Source of the DNA: Candidatus Dependentiae bacterium
GTDB taxonomy: Bacteria > Babelota > Babeliae > Babelales > UBA12411
Assembly (NCBI GenBank): GCA_003511165.1
Contig: DOJW01000008.1
Span: 123,645 to 187,644, forward strand
Direction: 5' to 3'
Length of the DNA: 64,000 nt
The notes under the pieces: model-generated
Databases searched by the model: none
The model's input: only the letters and a program-made list of their open reading frames with translations
What the model was told of the DNA's origin: nothing
Shown: in pieces, positions 54,686 to 63,860 of the stretch
How positions within the stretch are numbered: the stretch's first letter is position 1
How the letters are laid out: every line of letters starts with the position of its first letter
Program-made: the position numbers and the translations under genes

Positions 54686-57276
54686 TTTTCTACCTCAGAT
54701 TTTATTTTTGATTGATTTTCACCGCCACCCTGTATAACTTCACCAGACCCTCCACCTTGAAGATTTAAATCTGACTTCAAAAATAGTGCCAATTTTTTGA
54801 GATCAATATTTTTTGCAAATGCCTTACTCAAAGAACAGAAAAAATTGATTTTTGAAAGTTCTGTTTTATTGCTTGAAATCAAAAATAATAAACCTGGAGT
54901 TTTTGTTTCGAGTTTTGCGCAAATCTGTTTTAAATCATTGTTATTTTGATCTTCTAGTTCTAAAAATAAAAACGGAATATTACCAACATTTTTCATTTGA
55001 TTTTGCCACTGTGGAATTTGGTAAGTCACAAACTCTTTGCGCAAACTTTTTATTGTTTTATGTGTTTCTTCAAGTTCACCAGATTGACGCTCAACAGCTT
55101 GCAAAATTTGTTCATTTTGTACTTTGAACTTAACATTTAAATTTTTTGTGATGTTATGAATCTGTTGAAATAGCTTTATTGCTTCACTTCCAGTTACACC
55201 AATAATTCTTCGTACTCCCGCAGAAAGCGATGCTTCGCTCAAAATCTTAAAGCACCCAATTTTGCCAATTTCATCCACATGCGTTCCGCCGCAAAGTTCT
55301 GCAGAAAAACCGCTAACATCAACAACTCTAACATTTTCAGGATTATATTTTTCACCAAAGAAAGCTGTAACCCCTGACTCTTTTGCTTTTGTAAGAGTTG
55401 TATTAGAAATATGTACTTTTAAATTTTCTTGAATTTTCTGATTTACCAAAGTTTCAATTTGCTCAATTTGCTCATCGCTCAAACCTTGATGATAATTAAA
55501 ATCAAATCGTAATAATTTGTCACTAACAAGAGATCCTGCCTGTTTAACTTCTTTACCTACGATTTGTCTCAAAGCTGTTTGAAGTAAATGTGTAGCCGTA
55601 TGATTTTTTGCAGAATTATCTCGCACAAAACTATCAACAACTAAATGTGCAATGTCACCTACTTTTACATTTATAGTTCCAGGATCTTGCACTTTTTCTG
55701 TCGAAATTTTCAAAGCAATTGCAGAACCATTTTTTTGTGAGCCAACAACTGGATAAATTTGATTATTAATAGATACAAAACCACAATCTCCAGCCTGTCC
55801 ACCACTTTCTACATAAAAAGGAGATTCTGCTGTAACAATCCAAATTTTATTTCCACAAACTTTTTCAAAAACGATTTTACTTTTTACTTCAAGCTGGTCA
55901 TAACCTACAAATTTAGTTGTAATGCTTGCAGGAATTTCAATCTGCTCTTCGCTTGCATCTTCACATTTTTTGCCAGATTGATCTTTTTGTTTTTGCATTT
56001 CTTTTTCAAAACCATCCATATCTATCTGCACATTTTTCTCGCCTGCTATTATTCGTGTAAGCTCAGGAGGGAAACCATATGTGTCATAAAGCTTGAAAAC
56101 TTGAATACCTGTTAAAATCTTTTCACCGCTTTTTAGATTGTCAGCAATAAATTGATCCAAAATATTTTGGCCACTTACAAGATTGGTTGAAAACTTCTCA
56201 ATCTCATTTGTAACAAGGTTAATAATTAATTTCTCACTTGATTTTAATTCTGGATAAATTGGAGACATTATTTTGATAAATTCTTTTGCAACTTCTGGAA
56301 ATAAATTTTGATTATCAGAAAGTTTTTGTGCAAAAAGCGATGCGCGGCGAATTATTTTGCGAAGAACATAACCACGACCATCGTTAGAAGGAGTTCCGCC
56401 ATCTGCGATTATCAAAGATGAAGCGCGAACGTGATCACTTAAAACATTGAAAGCAACTCTTTGCTCTTTGGTGCAACTATCATATTTTAAACCTGTTAAA
56501 CTTTCTGTTTTTCTGTGAATTGCTTGAAAAAGATCAATTTCAAAAACTGTATTTTTATTTTGTTTGACCATACAAAGTCGCTCAAAACCCATTCCCGTGT
56601 CGACACCCGTTTGTGTAAGAGGGATAAGCTTGCCATCTGCTTGACGATTAAACTGCATAAAAACTAAATTCCAAATTTCTGTATATCTTGCGCAGCTGCA
56701 TCCAGGTTTACAATCTTTGCACAAACAACCTTTATCAGCACCACGGTCAATTAAAATTTCTGTACACGGACCACATGGACCGGTATCACCCATTTGCCAA
56801 AAATTATCTTTTTCACCAAGACGTGTGATTCTTTCTACAGGCACTCCGATAATTTTGTTCCAAATTTCAAAAGCCTCATCATCTTCGCGAAACACTGTTG
56901 GATAAAGTTTTTCTGCAGGCAAGCCCATTTCTTTTGTCAGCAGATCCCAAGCGAAAGCAATAGCTTCTTTTTTGAAATAATCACCAAAAGAAAAATTTCC
57001 CATCATCTCAAAGAATGTTAAATGTCGCTCGGTATATCCAACTTCATCAAGATCATTATGTTTACCACCAGCACGAACACATTTTTGGATAGAAGTTGCA
57101 CGAGTGTAAGATCTTTTTTCTTTACCTAAAAAAATATCTTTGAACTGGTTCATGCCTGCGTTTGTAAACAAAAGCGTAGGATCTTCGGCTGGAATAACCG
57201 GTGAGGATGGAACAATTGTATGACCATTTTTTTGAAAATAATTTAAAAATTTTTCTCTGATTTCTAGATAATTCAT
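54661..57276 (-). CDS. alaS: Alanyl-tRNA synthetase
   Basis: An 871-residue class II synthetase charging tRNA-Ala. N-terminal catalytic core FTNAGMNQFKDIFLG, then DEVGYTERHLTFFEMMGNFSFGDYF (motif 2), a C-rich insert with CKDCKPGCSC, and GRGYVLRKIIRR (motif 3). The editing domain has the zinc residues NHTATHLLQ and CGGTHVDE. The C-terminal part ends in the Gly-rich GGGSGE-V-QGGG motif, typical of the oligomerisation (C-Ala) domain. Full length, so functional. It overlaps the next gene by 25 bp. Confidence 0.97.
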   Translation of the reverse strand: MNYLEIREKFLNYFQKNGHTIVPSSPVIPAEDPTLLFTNAGMNQFKDIFLGKEKRSYTRATSIQKCVRAGGKHNDLDEVGYTERHLTFFEMMGNFSFGDYFKKEAIAFAWDLLTKEMGLPAEKLYPTVFREDDEAFEIWNKIIGVPVERITRLGEKDNFWQMGDTGPCGPCTEILIDRGADKGCLCKDCKPGCSCARYTEIWNLVFMQFNRQADGKLIPLTQTGVDTGMGFERLCMVKQNKNTVFEIDLFQAIHRKTESLTGLKYDSCTKEQRVAFNVLSDHVRASSLIIADGGTPSNDGRGYVLRKIIRRASLFAQKLSDNQNLFPEVAKEFIKIMSPIYPELKSSEKLIINLVTNEIEKFSTNLVSGQNILDQFIADNLKSGEKILTGIQVFKLYDTYGFPPELTRIIAGEKNVQIDMDGFEKEMQKQKDQSGKKCEDASEEQIEIPASITTKFVGYDQLEVKSKIVFEKVCGNKIWIVTAESPFYVESGGQAGDCGFVSINNQIYPVVGSQKNGSAIALKISTEKVQDPGTINVKVGDIAHLVVDSFVRDNSAKNHTATHLLQTALRQIVGKEVKQAGSLVSDKLLRFDFNYHQGLSDEQIEQIETLVNQKIQENLKVHISNTTLTKAKESGVTAFFGEKYNPENVRVVDVSGFSAELCGGTHVDEIGKIGCFKILSEASLSAGVRRIIGVTGSEAIKLFQQIHNITKNLNVKFKVQNEQILQAVERQSGELEETHKTIKSLRKEFVTYQIPQWQNQMKNVGNIPFLFLELEDQNNNDLKQICAKLETKTPGLLFLISSNKTELSKINFFCSLSKAFAKNIDLKKLALFLKSDLNLQGGGSGEVIQGGGENQSKIKSEVEKWILENQV

Positions 57277-57364
57277 CTGTTATTCCTTTGGAAAAACTAT
57301 GATTAAACAAATTTTGATAATCTTAACATTTTTGTAAGCAAACGCTAATTATAGGTACTAAAAA

Positions 57365-58132
57365 TTAATCTTTTTTAGCATAAATCTTCATTACAAAATT
57401 TCTTCGATTAATCTTACCTTTAGATAAATCTTTTCCTTTGCAATATTCTTCCACTATGTCGTTCATATATTCTTCAATTTTTTCTGAATGCAAATCAACC
57501 GAATGAGGAATCCATACTTTCATCCAATCAAAAAGATCTTCTTTAGAATTGTAGATTACTTCTCGAATCTCCGTTTTAACTTCAAAATTTTTAAAACCAA
57601 CCGTTTCTAATAATTTTTTAGCATCTTCAGCTGAGATTGCATGAAAATAACTTTCTTTTATTTGGCTTTTCCATTTTGGAGAACTAGAAACCCTTGCAAT
57701 TTCACTTTTATCATTTTTTACAGTTGTAAAAATAAATAGCTCTCCTTGGGGCTTTAACATTTTATAAATATTTTTTAGTGCATTTAATTTGTCTTTCACC
57801 CAGTGAAATGTTGAAAAGCTGCAAACTAAATCCAACTTTTTATCACTACAAAATTTGGAAATATCTTCTTGAATAAATTCTAAGTTTTTTACGTTTGAAA
57901 AACTTTTTTTGGCTAAATTTATCATTGAGGTAGAAACATCAACGCCCACAACAAAACCTTGTGGAACTTTTTTTGCAATTTCTGCAGAGATTCTACCATC
58001 ACCACATCCAACATCTAAAATTGCTTCATTTCCCTTAAATTTATATTTATTCACAAAACTCATAGCTCCTTCAAATTGCGAACTTGAGTTTTTACGATAA
58101 TTTTCAGCATCCCACTTATCTCTTTTTTCCAT
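57365..58132 (-). CDS. SAM-dependent methyltransferase (class I)
   Basis: A 255-residue protein. The SAM-binding fold shows motif I AILDVGCGDGRISAEIA, motif II GVDVSTSMINLA, then FIQEDISKFC and a conserved FSTFHWVKDKLNAL, close to the trans-aconitate-methyltransferase-like group. The C-terminal part (HSVDLHSEKIEEYMNDIVEEYC) caps the site. Small-molecule or lipid substrate, not identifiable. It stands alone between alaS and the divergent DUF2608 genes. Confidence 0.85.
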   Translation of the reverse strand: MEKRDKWDAENYRKNSSSQFEGAMSFVNKYKFKGNEAILDVGCGDGRISAEIAKKVPQGFVVGVDVSTSMINLAKKSFSNVKNLEFIQEDISKFCSDKKLDLVCSFSTFHWVKDKLNALKNIYKMLKPQGELFIFTTVKNDKSEIARVSSSPKWKSQIKESYFHAISAEDAKKLLETVGFKNFEVKTEIREVIYNSKEDLFDWMKVWIPHSVDLHSEKIEEYMNDIVEEYCKGKDLSKGKINRRNFVMKIYAKKD

Positions 58133-58219
58133 TTATTTTCCTTTAACTTTTTTTAAAAACAGTTAAAACTTTAATAAAGCCCAATTTAAATTAGAGAAAT
58201 AAAATTTTAAAGGATTTGT

Positions 58220-59086
58220 GTGAAAAAACTCTTCTTAATATTCCTCACTCTTTTGTCTCTAAATTCTGCACTTCCACAAATCAAAGAAATATATTCCTTT
58301 CAAGAAGCACATGAAGCTCTTGAAAGTGCAGATTCCTCTACTTTGGTAGCTTTTGATTGCGATGATACTTTGATAGTTTCGCATGAGCCACTTCTAAATT
58401 TTTTTAATCATCTACAATGCTACTCTTTTTATGACAAATTTTTTATGTTTTATAATTTAATAACACCAACTCTAAGCTTAGTGATAAGACGCAACTTCTC
58501 AACCTACAAAAATATCTTACAAAGTAAAATCTGGGAGAAGACTCATTATCATCCAACCGAAAATTATATAGTCGATATCATTCGCAAATTACAACAAAAA
58601 GGTGTCAAATTTATAACTTTAACAAATCAATCAACGCGCGATTTTGAAATAATACCTGATATGCGAATCTGGCGATACAAAAAGCTATGCGAATGCGGAA
58701 TAGATTTTAGCTCTAGCTTTGATATAGCTGAAATCTTTTTTAAAGAGTTTGAACCAAAACCTATTTACGGATATCCGGGATTTTATAAAGGGATTTTGAT
58801 GTCTGCAGGACATTCAAAAGGAAAAGTTCTTGGAGCATTTTTAGATCATATTAAATTTAAACCTTCCAAAATACTATTTTTCGATGATTTAAAAACAAAA
58901 AACAAAGAAGTTGGAAGTGAAGCAGAAAAAAGAAAAATCCCATGCGAATGTTTCTGGTACCGATATGTTACTAAACATCGTGAAAAAATTGACCGCGAAA
59001 TCGTCAAAATCCAATTAAAATACCTTTTAAAATCAGGTATTTTCTTAAATTGCGAAGAAATTCAAGAGGGCATTTTACTTCCATAA
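58220..59086 (+). CDS. Exported DUF2608 (HAD-like) protein, copy 1
   Basis: A 288-residue protein starting at GTG with AAAGGA 6 bases upstream. A signal peptide (residues 1-19) precedes a HAD-like core: TLVAFDCDDTLIVS (the DxD of HAD motif I), FITLTNQSTRDF (motif II T/S), the conserved YPGFYKGILMSAGHSKGK (Lys of motif III) and ILFFDD (motif IV). Length and order match DUF2608 (PF11019), seen in Legionella and Chlamydia-related bacteria. It is likely a periplasmic phosphohydrolase, but the substrate is unknown. Forms a pair with the next gene. Confidence 0.82.
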   Translation: MKKLFLIFLTLLSLNSALPQIKEIYSFQEAHEALESADSSTLVAFDCDDTLIVSHEPLLNFFNHLQCYSFYDKFFMFYNLITPTLSLVIRRNFSTYKNILQSKIWEKTHYHPTENYIVDIIRKLQQKGVKFITLTNQSTRDFEIIPDMRIWRYKKLCECGIDFSSSFDIAEIFFKEFEPKPIYGYPGFYKGILMSAGHSKGKVLGAFLDHIKFKPSKILFFDDLKTKNKEVGSEAEKRKIPCECFWYRYVTKHREKIDREIVKIQLKYLLKSGIFLNCEEIQEGILLP

Positions 59087-59131
59087 AAAAACTTGCAAAA
59101 CTGTTTAAAATCAACATTTTTAGGGGTTTTT

Positions 59132-60061
59132 ATGAAAAAAATTGCAGTAGTTTTTTATACATTTTTTATTTCTGTCTTCTTAAATTCTGAAATTAAAAAA
59201 ATTTCATCATTTTTAGAAGCAACAGATGCTTTGCAAAAAGCAACATCTCAAACGATTGTTGCTTTTGATTGCGATGAAACAATAATCACATCAGAGCCTA
59301 CAGTTAATTTTTTCCATCATCCTTTATCTTTTGCTCTTAACGACATTTTGTTCATGCTTTTTGAATTAACCAAGATGAGTATGCATAGCATTTATTCAAA
59401 CAATATTTATCAATTAAATAGTATTTATGCGCAGTTAACTTTTATGGGAAGCAAGGTTTTAATAAATACTAAATATATTCCCATGGAAGAAGAAATCATA
59501 AAAATTATTAAAGACTTACAAACTCGAAAAATAACTACAATTGCTTTAACCGATCAGCCAGCAAAATCATTTGGATGCATACCTGATATGGGAGAATGGA
59601 GATACAAAAAATTATGCGATTGCGAAATAAACTTTAGTGAGCAATTCTCTTCCGAAAAAATTGTTTTCACAAAATTTAAATCCAAATGGATTTATGGACA
59701 ACCTACGTTTTATAAAGGTTTATTAATGTCTGCAGGGCAAAACAAAGGCAAAGTTTTAGGCGAATATTTAGATATATTAAATTCGCGCTACAAAAAAATA
59801 ATATTTTTTGACGATAAAGAATCAAACTGCATAAATGTAGAAAACGAAGCAAAAAAAAGAAATATTCCTTGTTTATGTTTTTGGTACGGCTTTGGTAAAA
59901 ATCAAAGAAAAAACAAACTAAATCATGAATATATAAAATTCCAATTAAATTTCTTAAAAAAATATTACTTCTTTATAAATCAAGAAAATGTAGGCAACTT
60001 TATAAAAGTTTCAAAACAAAAGTCACCAATTTTTCAACCCAAATTGCTCCTTTGCTCTTAA
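59132..60061 (+). CDS. Exported DUF2608 (HAD-like) protein, copy 2
   Basis: A 309-residue paralogue. ATG 59132 follows TAGGGGTTTTT; an in-frame TTG 39 bases upstream is not favoured. Signal peptide residues 1-20. Motifs run in the same order as in copy 1: QTIVAFDCDETIITS, IALTDQPAKSF, QPTFYKGLLMSAGQNKGK and IIFFDDKES. The most visible change is DDT to DET in motif I, where the second Asp is retained two residues after the first. The C-terminal extension of about 25 residues is lysine-rich. Function as for copy 1. Confidence 0.8.
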   Translation: MKKIAVVFYTFFISVFLNSEIKKISSFLEATDALQKATSQTIVAFDCDETIITSEPTVNFFHHPLSFALNDILFMLFELTKMSMHSIYSNNIYQLNSIYAQLTFMGSKVLINTKYIPMEEEIIKIIKDLQTRKITTIALTDQPAKSFGCIPDMGEWRYKKLCDCEINFSEQFSSEKIVFTKFKSKWIYGQPTFYKGLLMSAGQNKGKVLGEYLDILNSRYKKIIFFDDKESNCINVENEAKKRNIPCLCFWYGFGKNQRKNKLNHEYIKFQLNFLKKYYFFINQENVGNFIKVSKQKSPIFQPKLLLCS

Positions 60062-60126
60062 TATATTTCTAGTTGTATTTTACACCATTTTTAATAAAAC
60101 TTATTCTTGCAAATCTTTTAATATGT

Positions 60127-60132
60127 TATAAT
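60127..60132 (+). promoter_or_regulatory. Extended -10 promoter upstream of the amidase-like gene
   Basis: TGTTATAATTG contains a perfect TATAAT with a preceding TGn, 43 bases before the ATG at 60176. A weak -35 (TTGCAA at 14 bases, or TTCTTG at 17) is the only candidate upstream. Confidence 0.55.
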
Positions 60133-60175
60133 TGCCTTTGTTGCTTCCAAAAACTACTTTTTAAAGGATGTTTTT

Positions 60176-60841
60176 ATGAAATTTAAATTGTTATTATTTC
60201 TCCTTATTATTTCATTTTTACCAGTAAATAATTCTGCACAAAATAGTGATTCTGAAAAACTTGTAATGATAAATCCCGCAGGTGATGCAAATAATCCAGG
60301 AAGAAAAATCGGATTTAGTAATGAGCGAAATATATCTTTTCAACTAGCAGATAAAATAAAAAATTCTATATCATCAAATTATAAAGTTAAATCTGTTCTA
60401 ACTCGAGAACCAAGAGAAGTTGTTTACCCTCTACAAATTGCCTCTTTTGCTAATCGATTTAATACAAATTTCTTTATAAGTTTGCACATTTTTCCACAAG
60501 AAAATCCAAAACCATCCATTTACATTTATTATCAGCTTTATAACCCTATGGTCGATCTTGCTACACATAAATTTAACAACTTTGAATTTATTTCTATTTA
60601 TCAGGCACATTTTGCAAATATTAGAAATTCAATCGCTCTAGCCACTAAAATGGAAAACACTCTTCGCTCATCTCAATTTAATAAACTACTTGATGTTTAT
60701 GGACCGTATGGCTTACCGCTTGTTCCTCTTTTGGGAATACAATCGTCTTCGGTCTTAATTGAAGCTGGAATAAGCGACGAAAATGATTTACCACGCATCA
60801 TACAACCAATTGTTGAAAGCCTACAATTTTTAAAAGATTAA
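60176..60841 (+). CDS. Amidase_3-like protein, probably degenerate
   Basis: A 221-residue protein with a signal peptide (residues 1-20). The fold resembles N-acetylmuramoyl-L-alanine amidase (Amidase_3): KIGFSNERNISFQLADKI (Glu50), SVLTREPREV, NFFISLHIF (His104) and SSVLIEAGISDEND (Glu196). The usual first zinc ligand, the His of the opening GHGG-type motif, is missing: the sequence reads INPAGDANNPGRK. With three of four metal/catalytic positions retained it may be a non-catalytic peptidoglycan-binding protein or a changed enzyme. It starts the operon with symporter, NfeD and SPFH genes. Confidence 0.75.
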   Translation: MKFKLLLFLLIISFLPVNNSAQNSDSEKLVMINPAGDANNPGRKIGFSNERNISFQLADKIKNSISSNYKVKSVLTREPREVVYPLQIASFANRFNTNFFISLHIFPQENPKPSIYIYYQLYNPMVDLATHKFNNFEFISIYQAHFANIRNSIALATKMENTLRSSQFNKLLDVYGPYGLPLVPLLGIQSSSVLIEAGISDENDLPRIIQPIVESLQFLKD

Positions 60842-60855
60842 TTTAAAGGAATTTC

Positions 60856-62310
60856 ATGAATCTTTTGATGCTAAATGCATTTGTAATCTATTTCGCAACG
60901 CTTTTTGTAATCACATTAATCGGTTACAACATCACTCTTTCTTCTATGAAAAATAAACAAAAAACAGATCTAGTCTTAGGTAATCGCTCATTAAATTATT
61001 TTTTAACAGCTCTTGCTGCACATGCAAGCGATATGAGTAATTGGCTTTTTATGGCATTTCCCGCTGCAATATTTGTTGGCGGACTTTTCAATTTTTGGAT
61101 CGCAATCGGTTTACTGTTTTTTATGTTCTTAAATTGGCATTTTATAGCTCCCAAAATTCGCGTCGCAACAGAAGAATATAATTGCTCTACAATTTCTGGA
61201 TACTTTGAGCAAAAATTTAATGACAAAGCAGGGATCATTCGAATCATTACAGCAATAATGGCAATCATCTTTTTTTCGATTTATATCTCTGCCGGATTAA
61301 AAGGTTTTGGAATTTTGCTTCAATCAACTTTTAACATCCCATATTCCATAGGAATTTTAATTGGGGCATTTATCGTGGCAATTTATCCATTATTGGGTGG
61401 TTATATCGCTGTCGCCTGGGTTGACCTATTTCAAGGTATGTTTTTACTCCTCATGATAGTTTTAGTACCTATTCTTGCATTTTCAAAAATTGAAGGTTGG
61501 AACGAAATTTCGCAAATCGCGATGCAAAAAAATATTTCACTTTCTCTTTTACCAAGTTTTGATTTCAAAACAATCTTTTCCGGAATATTACTTGCTTGCG
61601 GATGGGGACTTGGATATTTTGGCATGCCACAAATTTTGACAAAGTTTATGGGAATCCAAAATGTAAAAGAGATGCACAAATCCAAATATATTGGGATATC
61701 GTGGCAAATAATTACACTACTTGCAGCTACCGCTGTCGGACTTATCGGAATAGCATTCTTTAAAGGCGGGATTACAAATCCTGAACAAATTTTTATCCAA
61801 ATGGTTTTAAATCTAACTTCTCCATTTTGGGCAGGTTTAATCTTATGCGCAATTCTAGCAGCAATAGTTTCAACAACCGCATCTCAAATTTTAGTTTTAA
61901 CATCCGTTTTAACTGATGATTTGTACAAAAATATAATCAATAAAAAAGCAACACGAAAAGAACTTTCATGGGTTTTTAGAGCTGGAATTTTATTAATCAT
62001 GATTTTCGCATTTGCGGTAGCAAAAAATGAAATAAAAACGGTCATGGGCTTAGTATGGTTTGCCTGGGCTGGAATTGGTTGCTCTTTCGGGCCTCTTGTT
62101 ATTACATCTCTCTACTCTACAAAAATAAATAAATATGGTGCGATTGCAGGAGTTCTAGGAGGAGGAATATCTTCCGCGCTTTGGACAATAATTTTCAAAG
62201 AAAAATTATTTGGATTTGAGATTCCTTCGATGGTAGTTGGTTTCTTGATAAGTTTAATTTTAATTTATAGTGTCTCTATGTTTACCAATTTTAAAAAAGA
62301 GGTTTTATGA
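60856..62310 (+). CDS. Sodium:solute symporter (PutP/SSS family)
   Basis: A 484-residue membrane protein with about 12-13 transmembrane helices. The family signature is visible: TDLVLGNRSLNYFLTALAAHASDMSNWLFMAFP, GGYIAVAWVDLFQGMFLLLMIVLVP and the segment with ILAAIVSTTASQILVLTSVL. These positions bind Na+ in PutP and relatives. Substrate could be proline or another small organic solute; the sequence alone does not say. It lies 15 bases after the amidase-like gene and overlaps nfeD by 4 bases. Confidence 0.9.
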   Translation: MNLLMLNAFVIYFATLFVITLIGYNITLSSMKNKQKTDLVLGNRSLNYFLTALAAHASDMSNWLFMAFPAAIFVGGLFNFWIAIGLLFFMFLNWHFIAPKIRVATEEYNCSTISGYFEQKFNDKAGIIRIITAIMAIIFFSIYISAGLKGFGILLQSTFNIPYSIGILIGAFIVAIYPLLGGYIAVAWVDLFQGMFLLLMIVLVPILAFSKIEGWNEISQIAMQKNISLSLLPSFDFKTIFSGILLACGWGLGYFGMPQILTKFMGIQNVKEMHKSKYIGISWQIITLLAATAVGLIGIAFFKGGITNPEQIFIQMVLNLTSPFWAGLILCAILAAIVSTTASQILVLTSVLTDDLYKNIINKKATRKELSWVFRAGILLIMIFAFAVAKNEIKTVMGLVWFAWAGIGCSFGPLVITSLYSTKINKYGAIAGVLGGGISSALWTIIFKEKLFGFEIPSMVVGFLISLILIYSVSMFTNFKKEVL

Positions 62311-62765
62311 TGTCATTTGAAGTTCTCTCAAATTCCGGTTTTGTCTGGTTAATTTTAGCAGTTCTTTTCCTATTGCTAGAGATGGGAACTCCTGGTTTAT
62401 TCTTTTTCATTTCATTTTCAGTTGGATGCTTAGTCGCGGGCATACTTGCATTTTTATATTTTAACATCGCAGTTCAAGCATCAGCGGCTATAGTCACATC
62501 CATCATTGCAATTTTCGTTTTAAAAAAATTGTTTACACAAAGTTTAAAAAGCGCAAATCACGAAAAAACAAACATAGAACGAATTATTCACAGCCAAGGA
62601 ATTGTAATAAAAGAAATTATTCCAATCAAGCCTGGACAAGTAAAAGTCAAAGGTGAAATCTGGTCTGCAAAATCAATCACAAAAGAACCAATCGAAAAGG
62701 GCGAAAAAATAAAAGTAATCAGAATTGAAGGAAACCATTTAATAGTAGAAATCGAAAAACAGTAA
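62307..62765 (+). CDS. NfeD-like membrane protein
   Basis: A 152-residue protein with two to three membrane helices (LILAVLFLLLEMGTPGLFFFI; FSVGCLVAGILAFLYF) and a soluble OB-like domain at the C-terminus (GIVIKEIIPIKPGQVKVKGEIWSAKS), the NfeD layout. These proteins are linked to membrane microdomains and usually sit next to SPFH/stomatin genes, as here (QmcA partner 12 bases downstream). Starts with ATGATG overlapping the symporter stop. Confidence 0.88.
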   Translation: MMSFEVLSNSGFVWLILAVLFLLLEMGTPGLFFFISFSVGCLVAGILAFLYFNIAVQASAAIVTSIIAIFVLKKLFTQSLKSANHEKTNIERIIHSQGIVIKEIIPIKPGQVKVKGEIWSAKSITKEPIEKGEKIKVIRIEGNHLIVEIEKQ

Positions 62766-62776
62766 AGGAATAAAAG

Positions 62777-63799
62777 ATGGAAATGATTTTGGGATTTTTC
62801 ATATTTTTAGCAGTCGTTGCATTATTTTTAATAGTGCTAATTTTTAACGCAACATACTTAGTCAAACAAGCAGAAGTTATCGTAATAGAACGTTTTGGAA
62901 GATATCACACAATACTTCAATCCGGACTACACTTCGTGATACCATTCATCGATCAACCTAGAAAAGTACTTTGGACGTTTGTCAAAGAATCAGCAGGGTC
63001 AAACAAGCTTTATCGTTATTCTGAATTTCTAGAAAGAATAGACTTACGAGAAGCTGTATACGATTTTGCAAAACAAAATGTAATAACAAAAGATAACGTA
63101 ACAATGGAAATCAATGCACTTCTTTACTTCCAAATAACAGACCCTAAAAATGCCGTTTACGAAGTTTCCAACCTGCCACAAGCTATAGAAAAATTAGCAC
63201 AAACAACATTGCGAAACATTATTGGTTCTATGGATTTAGACCAAACTTTAGTTTCAAGAGATGAAATAAACGAAAAGCTAAGAATTATTTTGGACGAAGC
63301 AACCGATAAATGGGGCGTAAAAGTAAATCGCGTTGAGCTTCAAGAAGTAAATCCTCCTGCTGATATTCGTGTCGCTATGGAAAAACAGATGAAAGCAGAA
63401 CGAGAAAGACGCGCGGTTATCCTAGAAGCAGAAGGTAAAAAACGCTCTACAATTTTGGAAGCAGAAGGTTTTAAAGAGTCAACAATTGCTCACGCAACAG
63501 GTGAAGCTGAAGCAAAAATACGTCTTGCAAAAGCAAATGCAGATGCAACCAAATTAAATGCAGAAGGTGACGCTGAAGCAAGAAAAATGTTAGCCGATGC
63601 AGAAAGCAAAGCTATTTTAATGATTCAACAAGCTGTTCCAAAAGCAGATCCGCTACCCTACATGATTGCTATGAACTACATCAAAGCTCTTCCAGAACTT
63701 ACAAAAGGTAAAAATGACAAATTAGTTGTATTGCCTTATGAAATAAGTGGCATTATGGGATCTCTCGCTGGAATCAAAGAAATATTCAAAAATAGTTAA
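62777..63799 (+). CDS. SPFH/band-7 membrane protein (QmcA/stomatin-like)
   Basis: A 340-residue protein with a single N-terminal membrane helix, then the SPFH domain (VIVIERFGRYHTILQSGLHFVIPFID; YDFAKQNVITKDNVTMEINALLYFQI) and a long charged helix (RRAVILEAEGKKRSTILEAEG, KLNAEGDAEARKMLADAESKA) that oligomerises. It ends with a short conserved PYEISGIMGSL segment. The region between residues 75-90 (SAGSNKLYRYSEF) is a short insert. Together with NfeD it likely forms a membrane scaffold that controls protease or transporter stability; the upstream symporter might be a client. Confidence 0.92.
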   Translation: MEMILGFFIFLAVVALFLIVLIFNATYLVKQAEVIVIERFGRYHTILQSGLHFVIPFIDQPRKVLWTFVKESAGSNKLYRYSEFLERIDLREAVYDFAKQNVITKDNVTMEINALLYFQITDPKNAVYEVSNLPQAIEKLAQTTLRNIIGSMDLDQTLVSRDEINEKLRIILDEATDKWGVKVNRVELQEVNPPADIRVAMEKQMKAERERRAVILEAEGKKRSTILEAEGFKESTIAHATGEAEAKIRLAKANADATKLNAEGDAEARKMLADAESKAILMIQQAVPKADPLPYMIAMNYIKALPELTKGKNDKLVVLPYEISGIMGSLAGIKEIFKNS

Positions 63800-63827
63800 A
63801 CTTTAAGATATTTTCAAAAACTAAGCA

Positions 63828-63860
63828 AAAAGGGGGCTGAAAAATTTCAGCCCCCTTTTA
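63828..63860 (+). terminator. Intrinsic terminator after the SPFH gene
   Basis: AAAAGGGGGCTGAAA pairs with TTTCAGCCCCCTTTT (15 bp) around AA. It ends the apparent amidase-symporter-NfeD-SPFH operon. The remaining 140 bases to the window end hold no gene I can see. Confidence 0.92.
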
